DNA of 64,000 nt from Actinomyces sp. UMB0138 (GCF_002849225.1 NZ_PKMC01000002.1:310001-374000); one strand, 5' to 3'; positions 9,030-17,047 are shown, counted from the stretch's first letter. Numbers and translations are program-made. The notes: generated by a model not told the origin, from the letters alone.

Positions 9030-9547
9030 CGTGTTAGCTCCAATGTAGTTTGCCCAATTCTAATCTGGTTTCCTAACCCCACAGGGCGTGGTGAGGAGAT
9101 TCGTTCCCCATCGACGAAGACGCCGTTCGTAGAATTCATGTCCTCGACATGCCAGGATCCGCCGGCCAAATATAGGCGAGCGTGCTGGGAAGATGCGTAG
9201 GAGTCGTCTACTACCAGCGTGCATGCTGGCGAGCGTCCGATGACAATGGCAGCAGATCCAAGCGGCATCTTGGTGCCCGTAAGAGCGCCCTCGGTAATTA
9301 TCAGCTGCGTGGGGGAACTAGAGGCGCCCGTAATGGATCGCCTGCGCGGAATCCCTCCGGAATCGCGGTCGTTTTTTGGCGAGGGCGAAGGGGCTGCGGA
9401 CTTCTTCCCGTGGCGGCCTCGGCCGCGCGGTGTTACTACAGTGCCCCACACGTCCCGGCGCAATACCCCGAGCGCTGCGGCAACAAACAGCCACAAAAGC
9501 ACCAGGTAACCCAGGCGGATTACGGTAACCGCTAGTTCAGAAGCCAA
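9026..9547 (-). CDS. fhaB: Membrane-anchored FHA-domain protein FhaB (FipA type)
   Basis: A phosphothreonine-binding adaptor acting downstream of PknA/PknB. The protein is 173 aa. One amino-terminal membrane segment (about residues 8-28) is followed by a basic linker that contains a TVVTPRGRG segment, the type of Thr-Pro site phosphorylated in this family. The carboxyl-terminal FHA domain (about 85-170) shows IGRSPACTLVVDDSYASSQHA and the MNSTNGVFVDGERI core. It lies between fhaA (three bases away) and pstP (four-base overlap). Confidence 0.93.
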   Translation of the reverse strand: MASELAVTVIRLGYLVLLWLFVAAALGVLRRDVWGTVVTPRGRGRHGKKSAAPSPSPKNDRDSGGIPRRRSITGASSSPTQLIITEGALTGTKMPLGSAAIVIGRSPACTLVVDDSYASSQHARLYLAGGSWHVEDMNSTNGVFVDGERISSPRPVGLGNQIRIGQTTLELTR

Positions 9548-9550
9548 ACC

Positions 9551-10252
9551 CTACGCCTCCTGATCCTCGGAGGTAAAGAAGAATATGTGAGTGCGTCCAA
9601 CCGTCAGTTCGTTGCCGTCCAACAGTGTGGCGGCGTCGATGCGGTGGCCTTCGACGTAGGAACCGTTTGTGGAACCCAAGTCGGTGGCAATTACGCCAGT
9701 AGGCGTGATGCGCAGCTCCAGGTGTTTGCGGGATACGCCCGAGTCAGCTAGCACAATGTCAGCTTCGGTGCCGCGTCCGATAATGGTGACAGGCTCGGTG
9801 AGCATCCAGCGTTTGCCGTCAATTTCCAAAATAGGATGCGACGGGCTGGCCTGGTTTGAGGTAACTGGGGCGGCCGGGCCTCGGCGCGTAGCCGGGGTAA
9901 CCCGGACCGTGCCGGTTTCCTGGGTGGAATCCCTAGTGAAGGTGACTACGACGGGGCCCACAAAGGAATAGGACTGTTCCGTGGCGTACTGGGTGGCATC
10001 GTTTACCATTTCCTCGGCTAGTACGTCACCGTCGCTACCTGCAATATTGTCGAAGTCGGCCTTGGATAGGCTAACCGTGAATTCGTTCGGCACCACGGTG
10101 CGATTGGAGCTGATCGCGGCCGTATTGTCTTCCATTGACCGCCGCACTGCTGCCGAAATATCGACAGGCTTCAGCTGCGACCGGAATACCTTTGAAAACG
10201 CGCCAGAGATGCCACGCTCAACGGCATTTTCAAAACGGTCAAAAACGCTCAC
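9551..10252 (-). CDS. fhaA: FHA-domain protein FhaA with DUF3662 domain
   Basis: First gene of the kinase cluster. The amino-terminal DUF3662 domain (about residues 1-115, MSVFDRFENAVERG...) is followed by a linker with RVTPATRRG and a carboxyl-terminal FHA domain (about 150-230, IGRGTEADIVLADSGVSRKH and DLGSTNGSYVEG). In mycobacteria FhaA binds phosphorylated MviN and regulates peptidoglycan synthesis. I chose GTG 10252 because a GGGGG run sits about eight bases upstream and the protein then begins like other FhaA proteins; an in-frame TTG at 10273 would add seven residues. The promoter should lie in 10253-10350. Confidence 0.9.
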   Translation of the reverse strand: MSVFDRFENAVERGISGAFSKVFRSQLKPVDISAAVRRSMEDNTAAISSNRTVVPNEFTVSLSKADFDNIAGSDGDVLAEEMVNDATQYATEQSYSFVGPVVVTFTRDSTQETGTVRVTPATRRGPAAPVTSNQASPSHPILEIDGKRWMLTEPVTIIGRGTEADIVLADSGVSRKHLELRITPTGVIATDLGSTNGSYVEGHRIDAATLLDGNELTVGRTHIFFFTSEDQEA

Positions 10253-10351
10253 CGTCAACCCCCAGTAGTGCAATTAGGCGCAAAGCCCAAAATGGTCATA
10301 TACCTTCCCTAGTATGCCGCGTTAAGTAGGGATCTTGCACCTTAGCGCCAG

Positions 10352-10379
10352 CGAGGGCGAATATCTGGGTTCGCCCTCG
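10352..10379. repeat. Inverted pair of the GAGGGCG heptamer
   Basis: CGAGGGCGA and TCGCCCTCG form nine-base arms around a ten-base loop, without a T tract. It lies between the fhaA promoter region and the tRNA-Leu terminator, so it does not obviously terminate any gene. See the motif finding. Confidence 0.7.
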
Positions 10380-10435
10380 GGATAACTGTTGGCTAGTTTG
10401 CCCGGCTACTTAGCGGCAGCAAGCTGAAAAGTTAA

Positions 10436-10466
10436 AACAAAAAGCCCCAAAGCTTTCGCCTGGGGA
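10436..10466 (-). terminator. Rho-independent terminator of tRNA-Leu
   Basis: Read on the minus strand, CCCCA and TGGGG arms enclose a short loop and are followed by CTTTTTGTTTT. It lies directly downstream of the tRNA-Leu gene. Confidence 0.75.
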
Positions 10467-10473
10467 CTACCTG

Positions 10474-10557
10474 TGCTCGAGGGGGGAGTTGAACCCCCAC
10501 GGTATCTCTACCACACGGACCTGAACCGTGCGCGTCTGCCTATTCCGCCACTCGAGC
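10474..10557 (-). tRNA. tRNA-Leu (anticodon CAG)
   Basis: The 84-base gene has acceptor arms GCTCGAG/CTCGAGC with discriminator A, and a T arm GGGGGTTCAACTCCCCC. The anticodon stem is CACGG/CCGTG around a loop with CAG, and there is a long variable arm of the type II (Leu/Ser) class. The CCA end is not encoded. Confidence 0.96.
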
Positions 10558-10620
10558 TTGCATCAGCTCGTATACAGTAGCGCGATCGGAGGGGCGGGTG
10601 CAAGCTGGTCCTTTGTGCGG

Positions 10621-10629
10621 TTATCCACA
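10621..10629 (+). promoter_or_regulatory. DnaA box (TTATCCACA)
   Basis: A perfect match to the consensus DnaA-binding nonamer in the intergenic region upstream of the LAKTG surface protein gene. The related sequence ATTCCACAG follows about 20 bases later. A single box may be chance; it is listed because more boxes occur at 16.4-16.6 kb. Confidence 0.5.
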
Positions 10630-10707
10630 ATTCGTCCCATTTCCGTATTCCACAGCCGTGGCGAAGTCCGCTGGAGGGCGCTGCGGAGAATTTCCGACAC
10701 TGGGGTC

Positions 10708-12051
10708 ATGACAACGAAAAACAAGCCTTTGCGCAGGCAAAAAGCGCCTTTACTGAAACCGACATTGCTGGAGCGGGTCTGTCGCAGGCTTCGTTCCCGC
10801 GTCATTGCAACTATGGCGCTTACCACAGCGACGTTTGGGGTGTGCGCTCCCGGGGCACTTGCCGATGGCGCGGGACCCAGGATCGAGTCATGGAAGATCG
10901 TTGGGCGAGCCGACCTGGAACTAGGGGCGCACAAAGCAGCTAACGGGCAGTTCATGATCTGTGCTACCGATTCGCAGATCAACTTTGGAGCGAAAGCTCA
11001 TCCGATCTTTTTTGATCGCGAGGTAACCGTAGGGGCACGATCGCCCTACAGGGTTTCCTCTTCGTATCTAGGAAACGCGGGCTCCAATGTTGTCGATGCG
11101 GACAAACAGCCGCTCATTGCCTACATGCTCTGGCGGCACCTAAAGGAGGCGGGGCAAAAGGCCGAGGGTGGAAATTGGCGTCCGCTAGCAGGCTTAGTGG
11201 ACGCGGTGCACAGCTCCACTAACTCTAGGAAGTACCTGGCAGATAAGGGGCCACTGCCAGCGCAAGTAAGGAAGGACGCGAAGAGCTACCTTGCCGAGGC
11301 CGCTAAATATGCCGGCCCCTACCGGCTTGTAACCAGATGGCACGGGCAGGCACTGGGGGTGCAGGTGCTTTCGGCTGCGGGTAACCCCATCGGCGTGAAG
11401 GTGCAGGTGGCTGGGCAGGCCCCGCTAGTAATAAACGGAATCCGGTACTCGGATAAGGCGTCGTTTAAGAGCGGCGCCAAAGAGGTACTGGTCAAGCCGC
11501 AACGGCAACAGGGAAAACAGACGCTACTGGAACTGAAAGCAGGAGGCGTTCCGGCAGTCACCTTCCGCGTGTGGGAACACCATAAGGCGCAAGACATGAT
11601 GCTGTCGGGCTATGACTCGGAGCTGACCGCGAAGGTGGACGTTCCGGCAACGCCGGTTCCACCCAAGCAGACTCCGCCAGCGAAGACTCCGCCGGAAAAG
11701 ACTCCGCCAGCGAAGACTCCGCCGGAAAAGGAAGTGCCGAAAGAGACCCCACCTGTTTTGCCAGCAGCGGATATGCCATCACCGAAGCAGGTCACGCCGC
11801 CTGAGTCACCCGAACCTGTACCGGCCGAGCCGGAGCAGACCCCGCCGCCGAAAGTAGCGGAAAACCCGACTCCGGAAGTGCGGCCAGTGCAGGTTGAAAC
11901 CGCGGTACAGACAAAACCGAAGACTACGCCCTCGCCCACGAAAAAACGGACGCTAGCCAAGACAGGTAGTTCGGCGGTATTGGCAGGTGGGGCTGCACTT
12001 GCGCTCGCGGGGCTCGGGGTGGCGTTCCTGGGGCTGAGGAGGCGGATCTAA
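10708..12051 (+). CDS. LAKTG-anchored surface protein with Pro-rich stalk
   Basis: A 447-aa secreted protein. A long basic amino end (KNKPLRRQK...) leads to a signal sequence (about residues 30-53, cleavage after ALA-DG likely). A globular part of about 250 residues with Cys85 follows, then a Pro/Lys/Thr/Glu stalk (about 315-405). The carboxyl signal is LAKTG (416-420), a hydrophobic span and RRRI. LAxTG is the class E sortase signal, which fits the sortase gene at the start of the window. The frame is open upstream, but that part overlaps tRNA-Leu; ATG 10708 has GGGG nearby and precedes the signal sequence. The stalk holds a perfect 30-bp tandem duplication (11671-11730). The globular part might be a thioester-type adhesin head (Cys85, YMLWRH), but this is uncertain. 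Confidence 0.85.
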   Translation: MTTKNKPLRRQKAPLLKPTLLERVCRRLRSRVIATMALTTATFGVCAPGALADGAGPRIESWKIVGRADLELGAHKAANGQFMICATDSQINFGAKAHPIFFDREVTVGARSPYRVSSSYLGNAGSNVVDADKQPLIAYMLWRHLKEAGQKAEGGNWRPLAGLVDAVHSSTNSRKYLADKGPLPAQVRKDAKSYLAEAAKYAGPYRLVTRWHGQALGVQVLSAAGNPIGVKVQVAGQAPLVINGIRYSDKASFKSGAKEVLVKPQRQQGKQTLLELKAGGVPAVTFRVWEHHKAQDMMLSGYDSELTAKVDVPATPVPPKQTPPAKTPPEKTPPAKTPPEKEVPKETPPVLPAADMPSPKQVTPPESPEPVPAEPEQTPPPKVAENPTPEVRPVQVETAVQTKPKTTPSPTKKRTLAKTGSSAVLAGGAALALAGLGVAFLGLRRRI

Positions 12052-12122
12052 GCATTCGGAAATCCCGGCGGCAGCGTCCTTGCTGCGGGTAGCGTAGAGA
12101 TAAGCACTACGTGAGGTGAATA

Positions 12123-13202
12123 ATGGCAAAACAAAATAGGGTTCCACTTAGCATTTTGGATCTAGTGCCGGTATCCGAGGGGATGACTAGGAAGCAGGCG
12201 TTGGACAACTCGGTTGAGGTTGCCAAGGTTGCTGATCAGACCGGTTACAACAGGTACTGGGTGGCGGAACACCACGGTTCGCTAGCGTTCATGGCCTCGG
12301 CAACCTCGCTACTGCTGGGACGCGCCGCCGAACACACCTCGCGCATTCGCCTAGGATCCGGTGGGGTCATGATGCCCAACCACACCCCGCTGATGGTGGC
12401 CGAATACTACGGCACCCTAGCGACTCTGTACCCAGACCGCATCGACCTGGGGTTGGGGCGTGCGCCGGGGACCGACCCGGTAACAGCAGCTGCGCTGAAT
12501 CGAGGGCAGGCGGACCTGCGCTCATTCGGCCGGGACGTGCAAGAGCTGGCAAATTACCTAGCCGACGCTGACCCGAACGAATACGCAACCCAGGTGCGCG
12601 GGGCAGAGGCCGGAGCACTTGGACTGCCGTTTGCCCCCGAACGACCACTGACCAGAGTGCGAGCAATCCCCGGGCAGGGAACCAAGGTGCCCCTGTGGAT
12701 GCTCGGTTCTTCCACCGGTGGAGCCAAGGTGGCGGCCAAACTCGGACTGCCCTTCTCGTTCGCCTCCCACTTCGCGCCCGCAGCAATGGACGCGGCACTG
12801 TCTATCTACCGGGCAGACTTCGAATGCGAATCTCCTACCAAACAGATCGAAAAGCCCTACGCCATGGCTGGAATCAACGTGATGGTGGCGCCCACCCAGG
12901 AAGAAGCTGAATTCCTGTACACCACCAGCCTGCAGATGCAATCGCGCATTCGCCGAGGCCGGGCGGGACAGCTGCCCGCCCCAACTCACGACCTAGAGGG
13001 CACGCTGGGTCCGGCGGAAGCTTCGCTCGTGCGGCATCTTCCCTCGGTCAGCGCAATTGGCACCCCCGACCAGGTGACCGAAAAGATGCAGGCATTCGTA
13101 GACGAGTTTGCCCTAGATGAGCTAATCGTCATCTGCTACGCCTACGATCCACAGCTGCGGTTGCGCTCGCTGCGCATGCTATCTGAGGCCTGGTTCGGCT
13201 AG
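12123..13202 (+). CDS. Luciferase-like flavin monooxygenase (LLM family)
   Basis: A 359-aa bacterial-luciferase-fold oxidoreductase. The amino end PLSILDLVPVSEG, the YWVAEHH motif (about residues 44-50), the LGSGGVMMPNHTPL segment and DLGLGRAPGTDP place it in the YhbW/MsnO8-like branch, whose members use reduced FMN or F420; the substrate is unknown. GAGGTGA lies five bases before ATG 12123. A small hairpin follows at 13213-13232. It stands alone between the surface protein and the ADP-ribosylglycohydrolase gene, and nothing nearby suggests a pathway. Confidence 0.88.
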   Translation: MAKQNRVPLSILDLVPVSEGMTRKQALDNSVEVAKVADQTGYNRYWVAEHHGSLAFMASATSLLLGRAAEHTSRIRLGSGGVMMPNHTPLMVAEYYGTLATLYPDRIDLGLGRAPGTDPVTAAALNRGQADLRSFGRDVQELANYLADADPNEYATQVRGAEAGALGLPFAPERPLTRVRAIPGQGTKVPLWMLGSSTGGAKVAAKLGLPFSFASHFAPAAMDAALSIYRADFECESPTKQIEKPYAMAGINVMVAPTQEEAEFLYTTSLQMQSRIRRGRAGQLPAPTHDLEGTLGPAEASLVRHLPSVSAIGTPDQVTEKMQAFVDEFALDELIVICYAYDPQLRLRSLRMLSEAWFG

Positions 13203-13212
13203 CCGAACCGCC

Positions 13213-13232
13213 TAGCGCCGGACCGGGCGCTA
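13213..13232. terminator. Short hairpin after the LLM gene
   Basis: TAGCGCC and GGCGCTA arms with a six-base loop, ending six bases before the next ATG. There is no T tract, so it may be a weak terminator or a translational control element for the following gene, which lacks a Shine-Dalgarno sequence. Confidence 0.4.
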
Positions 13233-13238
13233 ATCTGG

Positions 13239-14333
13239 ATGGTGATGAAGAAACCACCAACTTCCTCCCTGCAAAAGCCCCGGGCCACGCGCGTAGACAT
13301 AGCCACCCGGGCGGCAGGCGTGCTCATAGGTACCGCCTGCGGGGACGCACTGGGAGTGCCCTACGAATTTGCGCCCAAAGTGCAAGTTACGCCCTCGATG
13401 CGCGGGGGCGGTATGGGCCCGTACGCCGCCGGAGAGTGGTCTGACGACACCCAATTGGCGGTAGCTCTGGCGGAAGTAGCGGTAACGGGCGCTAACTTGG
13501 CGACCAAGGCCTCCTTAGACAACATTGCCGAGCGGATGCTGCGATGGCTGAAAGGCGGAGCCACAGACGTCGATTCGCAAACTCGCGTCATCTTGCAGGG
13601 CGCACTCGACGACGAGGGCCCCCGCAGCCCAGCGCACAAACTAGCCGCCTCCGCCGCCTACTTCCACAAGCGCACTGGCCGCTCCGCCGGAAACGGAATA
13701 TTGCCGCGGGCCGGCGTGCTAGGGCTCAGCCGCGTCGAGTCGCGCCAACTCACCGCCGAGGCCGCCCGCGCCGTTTCTTGCCTGACACACCCAGACCCCC
13801 TTGCCGGCGACGCCGTAGTGCTATGGGCAGAAGCAGTCCGCTACGCGGTCACCTCGCCACCAGGATCTACCTGGGCCGGTCGCATAAACATCGAGGGCGG
13901 CATAGACCTTCTTCCCCTCCACCGGCAAGCCCAGTGGCGCGAATGGGTCCGCGACGCGCTAGAACGGTACTTCGCACCGCCCTCGGACAACACGTATGTA
14001 GTGTCAGCCTTCCAGGCAGCCCTCGGAGCCATAGCCGCGACCGCGCTAGAAGAAGTACCTGACACCGAAGCATTCGAACAGGCCCTCTCTAGAGCCGTGC
14101 AAGCCGGCGGTGACACAGACACAGTAGCCGCCACCGTTGGCGCACTTATGGGGGCAGCCCTCGGAGCACCACAAATACCCCAAAAATGGGTGAACAAAGT
14201 ACACGGTTGGCCGGGCCTGACCGCCTCAGATCTGTATGATTTGGGAGCCGGCATCGCAATAGCCGGCATCGTAGGAGAAGAGGCCATGGCTCAAGCTTTG
14301 GTAGGCGAAATCGACCTCGAAGGGGACGCATGA
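13239..14333 (+). CDS. ADP-ribosylglycohydrolase family protein
   Basis: A 364-aa DraG/ARH-type enzyme that would remove ADP-ribose from proteins or small molecules with the help of two divalent metals. Metal-ligand motifs are present: GTACGDALGVPYE (about residues 30-42), EWSDDTQ (about 66-72) and GGDTDTVAATVGALMGA (about 288-304). The start is uncertain (ATG 13239 or 13245) and has no evident ribosome-binding site; a hairpin ends just upstream. The stop overlaps the RNase HI start (ATGA), so the two are coupled. The target cannot be inferred. Confidence 0.88.
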   Translation: MVMKKPPTSSLQKPRATRVDIATRAAGVLIGTACGDALGVPYEFAPKVQVTPSMRGGGMGPYAAGEWSDDTQLAVALAEVAVTGANLATKASLDNIAERMLRWLKGGATDVDSQTRVILQGALDDEGPRSPAHKLAASAAYFHKRTGRSAGNGILPRAGVLGLSRVESRQLTAEAARAVSCLTHPDPLAGDAVVLWAEAVRYAVTSPPGSTWAGRINIEGGIDLLPLHRQAQWREWVRDALERYFAPPSDNTYVVSAFQAALGAIAATALEEVPDTEAFEQALSRAVQAGGDTDTVAATVGALMGAALGAPQIPQKWVNKVHGWPGLTASDLYDLGAGIAIAGIVGEEAMAQALVGEIDLEGDA

Positions 14334-15208
14334 TCACAGCAGCTGCAGACGGTTCCAGCCTAGGCAACCCAGGCCCGGCCGGATGGGCGTGGTACGTAAA
14401 CGCAAACTGTTGGAAAGCCGGCGGATGGAAAAACGGCACCAACAACAAGGGCGAACTAACCGCCGTGCTGAACCTGCTCGAATCTACCCGCGAAGCCGGC
14501 CTGGCGGATCAAGAACTAGTCATATTCGCAGACTCTCAATACGTGATCAACGCCCTGACAAAATGGATCCGCGGGTGGAAAAAGAAAAACTGGAAAAAAG
14601 CGGACGGCAAACCAGTACTAAATAAGGACCTGATGGTCGCCCTCGACAAGGAAATGGAAGGCCGCAAGGTCACCTTCAAATGGGTGAAAGGCCACGCAGG
14701 GCACCAGATGAACGAAGCTGCGGACACGCGCGCTCGCGGAGCCGCAACGGCAATGCGTGACGGCACCCCGGTAGAAGAAGGGCCGGGATTTTCCGGAGGC
14801 TCCGCATCTAGCGACGCGGTGGCAGAGGCAGCGACAGAGCCTCCTGCGCGAAGTGCTGAAGAACCCCAAAAAAGCAACGACGAGCTTTTTTTGGCGGCCG
14901 AAGACAAACTGATCGAGGCGCTGCGATCCGGCGCGCAGGAAAAACTGCAGGGGCTGCTAGCCTCCGGGTTTAGAGGATTCGATGGCGGTGGCCACCCGCT
15001 AAATGCGGCAGACGCAATAGCCGACGTAACCAACATGGTCCCGCCCGATGCGCAGGTAGGAAAGAAGGCGTGCGCACACCTGGGAGCCGGCCTCTACCTG
15101 GTCTGCTACAGGGTGGGCGAGGCCGGCGGCACCTCTTTGCACTCAACGATTTGGCAGTTGCGCGCCGGCCACCCCGAGGCCCTGTATCACCAGGCCAGCA
15201 AGCTATAG
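14330..15208 (+). CDS. rnhA: Ribonuclease HI with C-terminal NTF2/DUF4440-like domain
   Basis: RNase HI degrades the RNA strand of RNA-DNA hybrids. Residues 1-145 form the catalytic domain: DGSSLGNPGPAGW with the first Asp, GELTAV (Glu), FADSQYVINAL (Asp), and HAGHQMNEAAD with the last His/Asp. A Ser/Glu-rich linker (about 150-185) follows. The last ~105 residues (NDELFLAAEDKLIEAL... to [22 protein letters not shown]) look like a SnoaL/DUF4440 fold, whose hallmark is an HSTIW...W...L..QG/A-type end. RNase HI enzymes are normally about 150 aa, so this 292-aa form is a fusion. It converges with mtnN; the two stop codons share the CTATAG at 15203-15208. Confidence 0.88.
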   Translation: MITAAADGSSLGNPGPAGWAWYVNANCWKAGGWKNGTNNKGELTAVLNLLESTREAGLADQELVIFADSQYVINALTKWIRGWKKKNWKKADGKPVLNKDLMVALDKEMEGRKVTFKWVKGHAGHQMNEAADTRARGAATAMRDGTPVEEGPGFSGGSASSDAVAEAATEPPARSAEEPQKSNDELFLAAEDKLIEALRSGAQEKLQGLLASGFRGFDGGGHPLNAADAIADVTNMVPPDAQVGKKACAHLGAGLYLVCYRVGEAGGTSLHSTIWQLRAGHPEALYHQASKL

Positions 15209-15892
15209 CTGCTTAGCTAGTTCCAACACGGTTCGGGCGGAAACCGCTGCCGCCTCCGAACCGTCAATGTGGAAGTCTTGGCCCGCCTGTGGCCCGCACA
15301 GATCCGATACCCCGCGCACGGAAATAAACGCTACGTCGCGGGCAGCACTTACCTGAGCAAGCGCAGTAGATTCCATGTCAGCAGCCAAAGCCTGCGGGAA
15401 AGTCTGGCGCATTGCTGGGGTCTGGTCGGCGGCAACGAAAGAATTCCCGGAAACAACTTCGCCCACGCGCACGCCGGCAAGCTTGTCGGCTATTTCTACT
15501 AGCTGGTTCCCGCCCGGGAAAGATTCGGGTTCGGAAGGCAACTGGCCCGGCTTGTACCCGAATGCGGTGGCGTCAGCATCCGCATACCGGTAGGCGGAGC
15601 CAGCGATTACGTCGCGTACTTCGATGCCTTCACCGAGTCCGCCACAGGTGCCCGCAGCAATTACCGCGGTGGGGGCGTCAACCCCCAGCTGGGCTGCGGC
15701 GCTGTCCAACACCCAGGTCAGACAGGTAGCAGCATTGACTAACCCGATAGCGGAGGTAGCCAGCAAAATCGGGGTGGGTGCATCCAGCAGGTAGCATTTT
15801 GCGCGCCCGCACGAGACAGATTCCTTAGCGGGAAGAGCTTCCAAGAAAGGGGCCGCCTCCATGTCCATGGCGACCTGGATTAGTAGGCTCAT
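15203..15892 (-). CDS. mtnN: 5'-methylthioadenosine/S-adenosylhomocysteine nucleosidase
   Basis: This enzyme cleaves adenine from S-adenosylhomocysteine and methylthioadenosine, producing the LuxS substrate S-ribosylhomocysteine. The protein is 229 aa from ATG 15892 ([16 protein letters not shown]). Family motifs: AMDMEAAPF at the amino end, AAGTCGG in the phosphorylase/nucleosidase core, [18 protein letters not shown] (catalytic Glu/Met region) and [10 protein letters not shown] with the catalytic Asp. The start overlaps the luxS stop by four bases, so the two form one operon for the activated methyl cycle. The frame is open further upstream, but that part is luxS sequence. Confidence 0.92.
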   Translation of the reverse strand: MSLLIQVAMDMEAAPFLEALPAKESVSCGRAKCYLLDAPTPILLATSAIGLVNAATCLTWVLDSAAAQLGVDAPTAVIAAGTCGGLGEGIEVRDVIAGSAYRYADADATAFGYKPGQLPSEPESFPGGNQLVEIADKLAGVRVGEVVSGNSFVAADQTPAMRQTFPQALAADMESTALAQVSAARDVAFISVRGVSDLCGPQAGQDFHIDGSEAAAVSARTVLELAKQL

Positions 15893-16347
15893 CGGATTTC
15901 TTCCCATTCGGAACGCTTGTCCAAAAATGCGCGTACAGCTTCCTGTGCGCCCTCGAGCGAGTGGTTCGCCCCCCACCCGCACTGCTTCTCGTTAGCTGCG
16001 GGGACGGCCTCGGCCTGCAGGATGTCTTTGCAGGTAGCTTCTAGGATCTGCAGAAATTCGTCCATTTCCAAGCCCAGGGTTTGGGCGTAGAAGCCGGTCT
16101 GGCATCCCATTGGGCCGAAGTCGATGAGGGCGTCAGTGTGGTTTCGCATCAGCTCTGCAGCCATATGTTCGATGGAGTGCACGGTTGGCATCTCTAGGTG
16201 ATCCTTGTTGGGCTGGCAGAAGCGGACGTCGTACTTGATCAGGGTGTCGCCGCCCGGCAACTGCTTGCGATCGGCTACGCGCACAAAGGGTGCCTTTACA
16301 GTTCGGTGGTCCAGGTTGAATGATTCAACGTTCATCTTTTCGCTCAT
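15889..16347 (-). CDS. luxS: S-ribosylhomocysteine lyase LuxS
   Basis: LuxS splits S-ribosylhomocysteine into homocysteine and the AI-2 precursor DPD. The protein is 152 aa from ATG 16347 ([17 protein letters not shown]), a normal length. The metal-binding HxxEH motif reads HSIEH, a variant of the common HTLEH with all ligand residues kept. The [11 protein letters not shown] segment carries the catalytic Cys. First gene of luxS-mtnN; the promoter must lie in the shared region upstream of nrdH. Confidence 0.95.
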   Translation of the reverse strand: MSEKMNVESFNLDHRTVKAPFVRVADRKQLPGGDTLIKYDVRFCQPNKDHLEMPTVHSIEHMAAELMRNHTDALIDFGPMGCQTGFYAQTLGLEMDEFLQILEATCKDILQAEAVPAANEKQCGWGANHSLEGAQEAVRAFLDKRSEWEEIR

Positions 16348-16442
16348 GGGCCCATTGTTCCATGTTCGTTTCCAAGTGGAAGGGTGGGCGCGGAGCGGCG
16401 TGGTACCAGAGCGTGTAGAGTGGCGAGTTTCGCACGACGTAT

Positions 16443-16631
16443 TTATCCACAGGCAGACAATACTGTGGATAAAAGTTTCCACAGTCCAAATGGGTCTGGC
16501 TAACAGAGGGCGTCGGCGCGGCCCTGGCGCCATTTGACGGGGGTGGAGGCGACAATGAAAGAGCGCCTACAGAAAGGGGGTGAAGTGGGGTATCCACCGG
16601 CTCGTCCACCACTTTTGCCACTTTGTCCACA
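16443..16631. promoter_or_regulatory. DnaA-box cluster between luxS and nrdH
   Basis: Perfect DnaA nonamers occur at 16443-16451 (TTATCCACA, plus strand) and 16464-16472 (TGTGGATAA, minus orientation), which face each other twelve bases apart. TTGTCCACA, the form favoured in high-GC actinobacteria, lies at 16623-16631. Weaker matches are GTTTCCACA at 16475-16483 and GTATCCACC near 16587. Three strong sites in 190 bp is far above chance. They could tie nrdHIE transcription to DnaA, as known for E. coli nrdAB, or titrate DnaA. There is no AT-rich unwinding element or neighbouring dnaA/dnaN, so I do not call this oriC. Confidence 0.65.
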
Positions 16632-16640
16632 GCAGGTGTG

Positions 16641-16690
16641 AAACACGTTATCTAGTGGTCGTGGCGAAAGGTAACCACTAGGTGTAGTGT
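16641..16690. promoter_or_regulatory. Tandem NrdR-type boxes in front of nrdHIE
   Basis: Two imperfect palindromes resemble the NrdR box (consensus about ACACTATATCTAGTGT): AACACGTTATCTAGTGG at about 16642-16658 and ACCACTAGGTGTAGTGTT at about 16674-16691. Their TAGTG half-sites (16653 and 16685) are 32 bp apart, the three-turn spacing typical of NrdR tandem boxes. NrdR represses ribonucleotide reductase genes when bound to dATP/ATP. The nrdR gene is not in the window. Confidence 0.7.
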
Positions 16691-16720
16691 TTGTACGAGC
16701 GGGCGGAAAGCGCCTACAAC
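16691..16720 (+). promoter_or_regulatory. Candidate nrdH promoter
   Basis: TTGTAC (16691-16696) and TACAAC (16715-16720) have an 18-base spacer and adjoin the second NrdR-type box, as expected for repression. Predicted by eye only; the leader would be about 65 bases. Confidence 0.4.
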
Positions 16721-16792
16721 TAAATTGCATGGATGTAGTTACATGCGCGTAATAAACGTGCTGGTAAGACCAATAAGTAAGGAGCCTACTCA

Positions 16793-17047
16793 ATGTCCGT
16801 CACTGTTTACTCGAAGCCGATGTGCGTGCAATGTGATGCGACTAAGCGTGCATTGAAGCGTAAGGGCGTTGCCTTCGCCGAGGTCGACATCACTCAGGAC
16901 GCCGACGCACTTGAGCAGGTCAAAGCCTTGGGTTACGTGCAGGCTCCGGTAGTAATGGCAGGGGAAGATCACTGGTCCGGTTACCGTCCGGACAAGATCA
17001 AGGCCCTGGTTGCTGCTATGGGCTCGCAGAAGGTGGCAAATGCCTAA
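16793..17047 (+). CDS. nrdH: Glutaredoxin-like electron donor NrdH
   Basis: An 84-aa redoxin that reduces the class Ib ribonucleotide reductase NrdE. It has the CVQC active site at residues 11-14 after VYSKPM, and the WSGYRPDKI carboxyl motif diagnostic of NrdH. AAGGAG lies seven bases before ATG 16793. First gene of nrdHIE; it overlaps nrdI by eight bases. The upstream region carries NrdR and DnaA sites. Confidence 0.96.
   Translation: MSVTVYSKPMCVQCDATKRALKRKGVAFAEVDITQDADALEQVKALGYVQAPVVMAGEDHWSGYRPDKIKALVAAMGSQKVANA

Noticed and set aside
10528..10707. Longer start for the LAKTG surface protein, running through the tRNA-Leu gene
   Set aside because: The frame is open but overlaps a well-formed tRNA, has no ribosome-binding site and would bury the signal peptide; ATG 10708 is preferred.
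16348..16792. Chromosomal origin oriC
   Set aside because: DnaA boxes are present, but there is no dnaA or dnaN beside it, no clear AT-rich unwinding element, and only a few boxes; regulation or titration is a safer reading.
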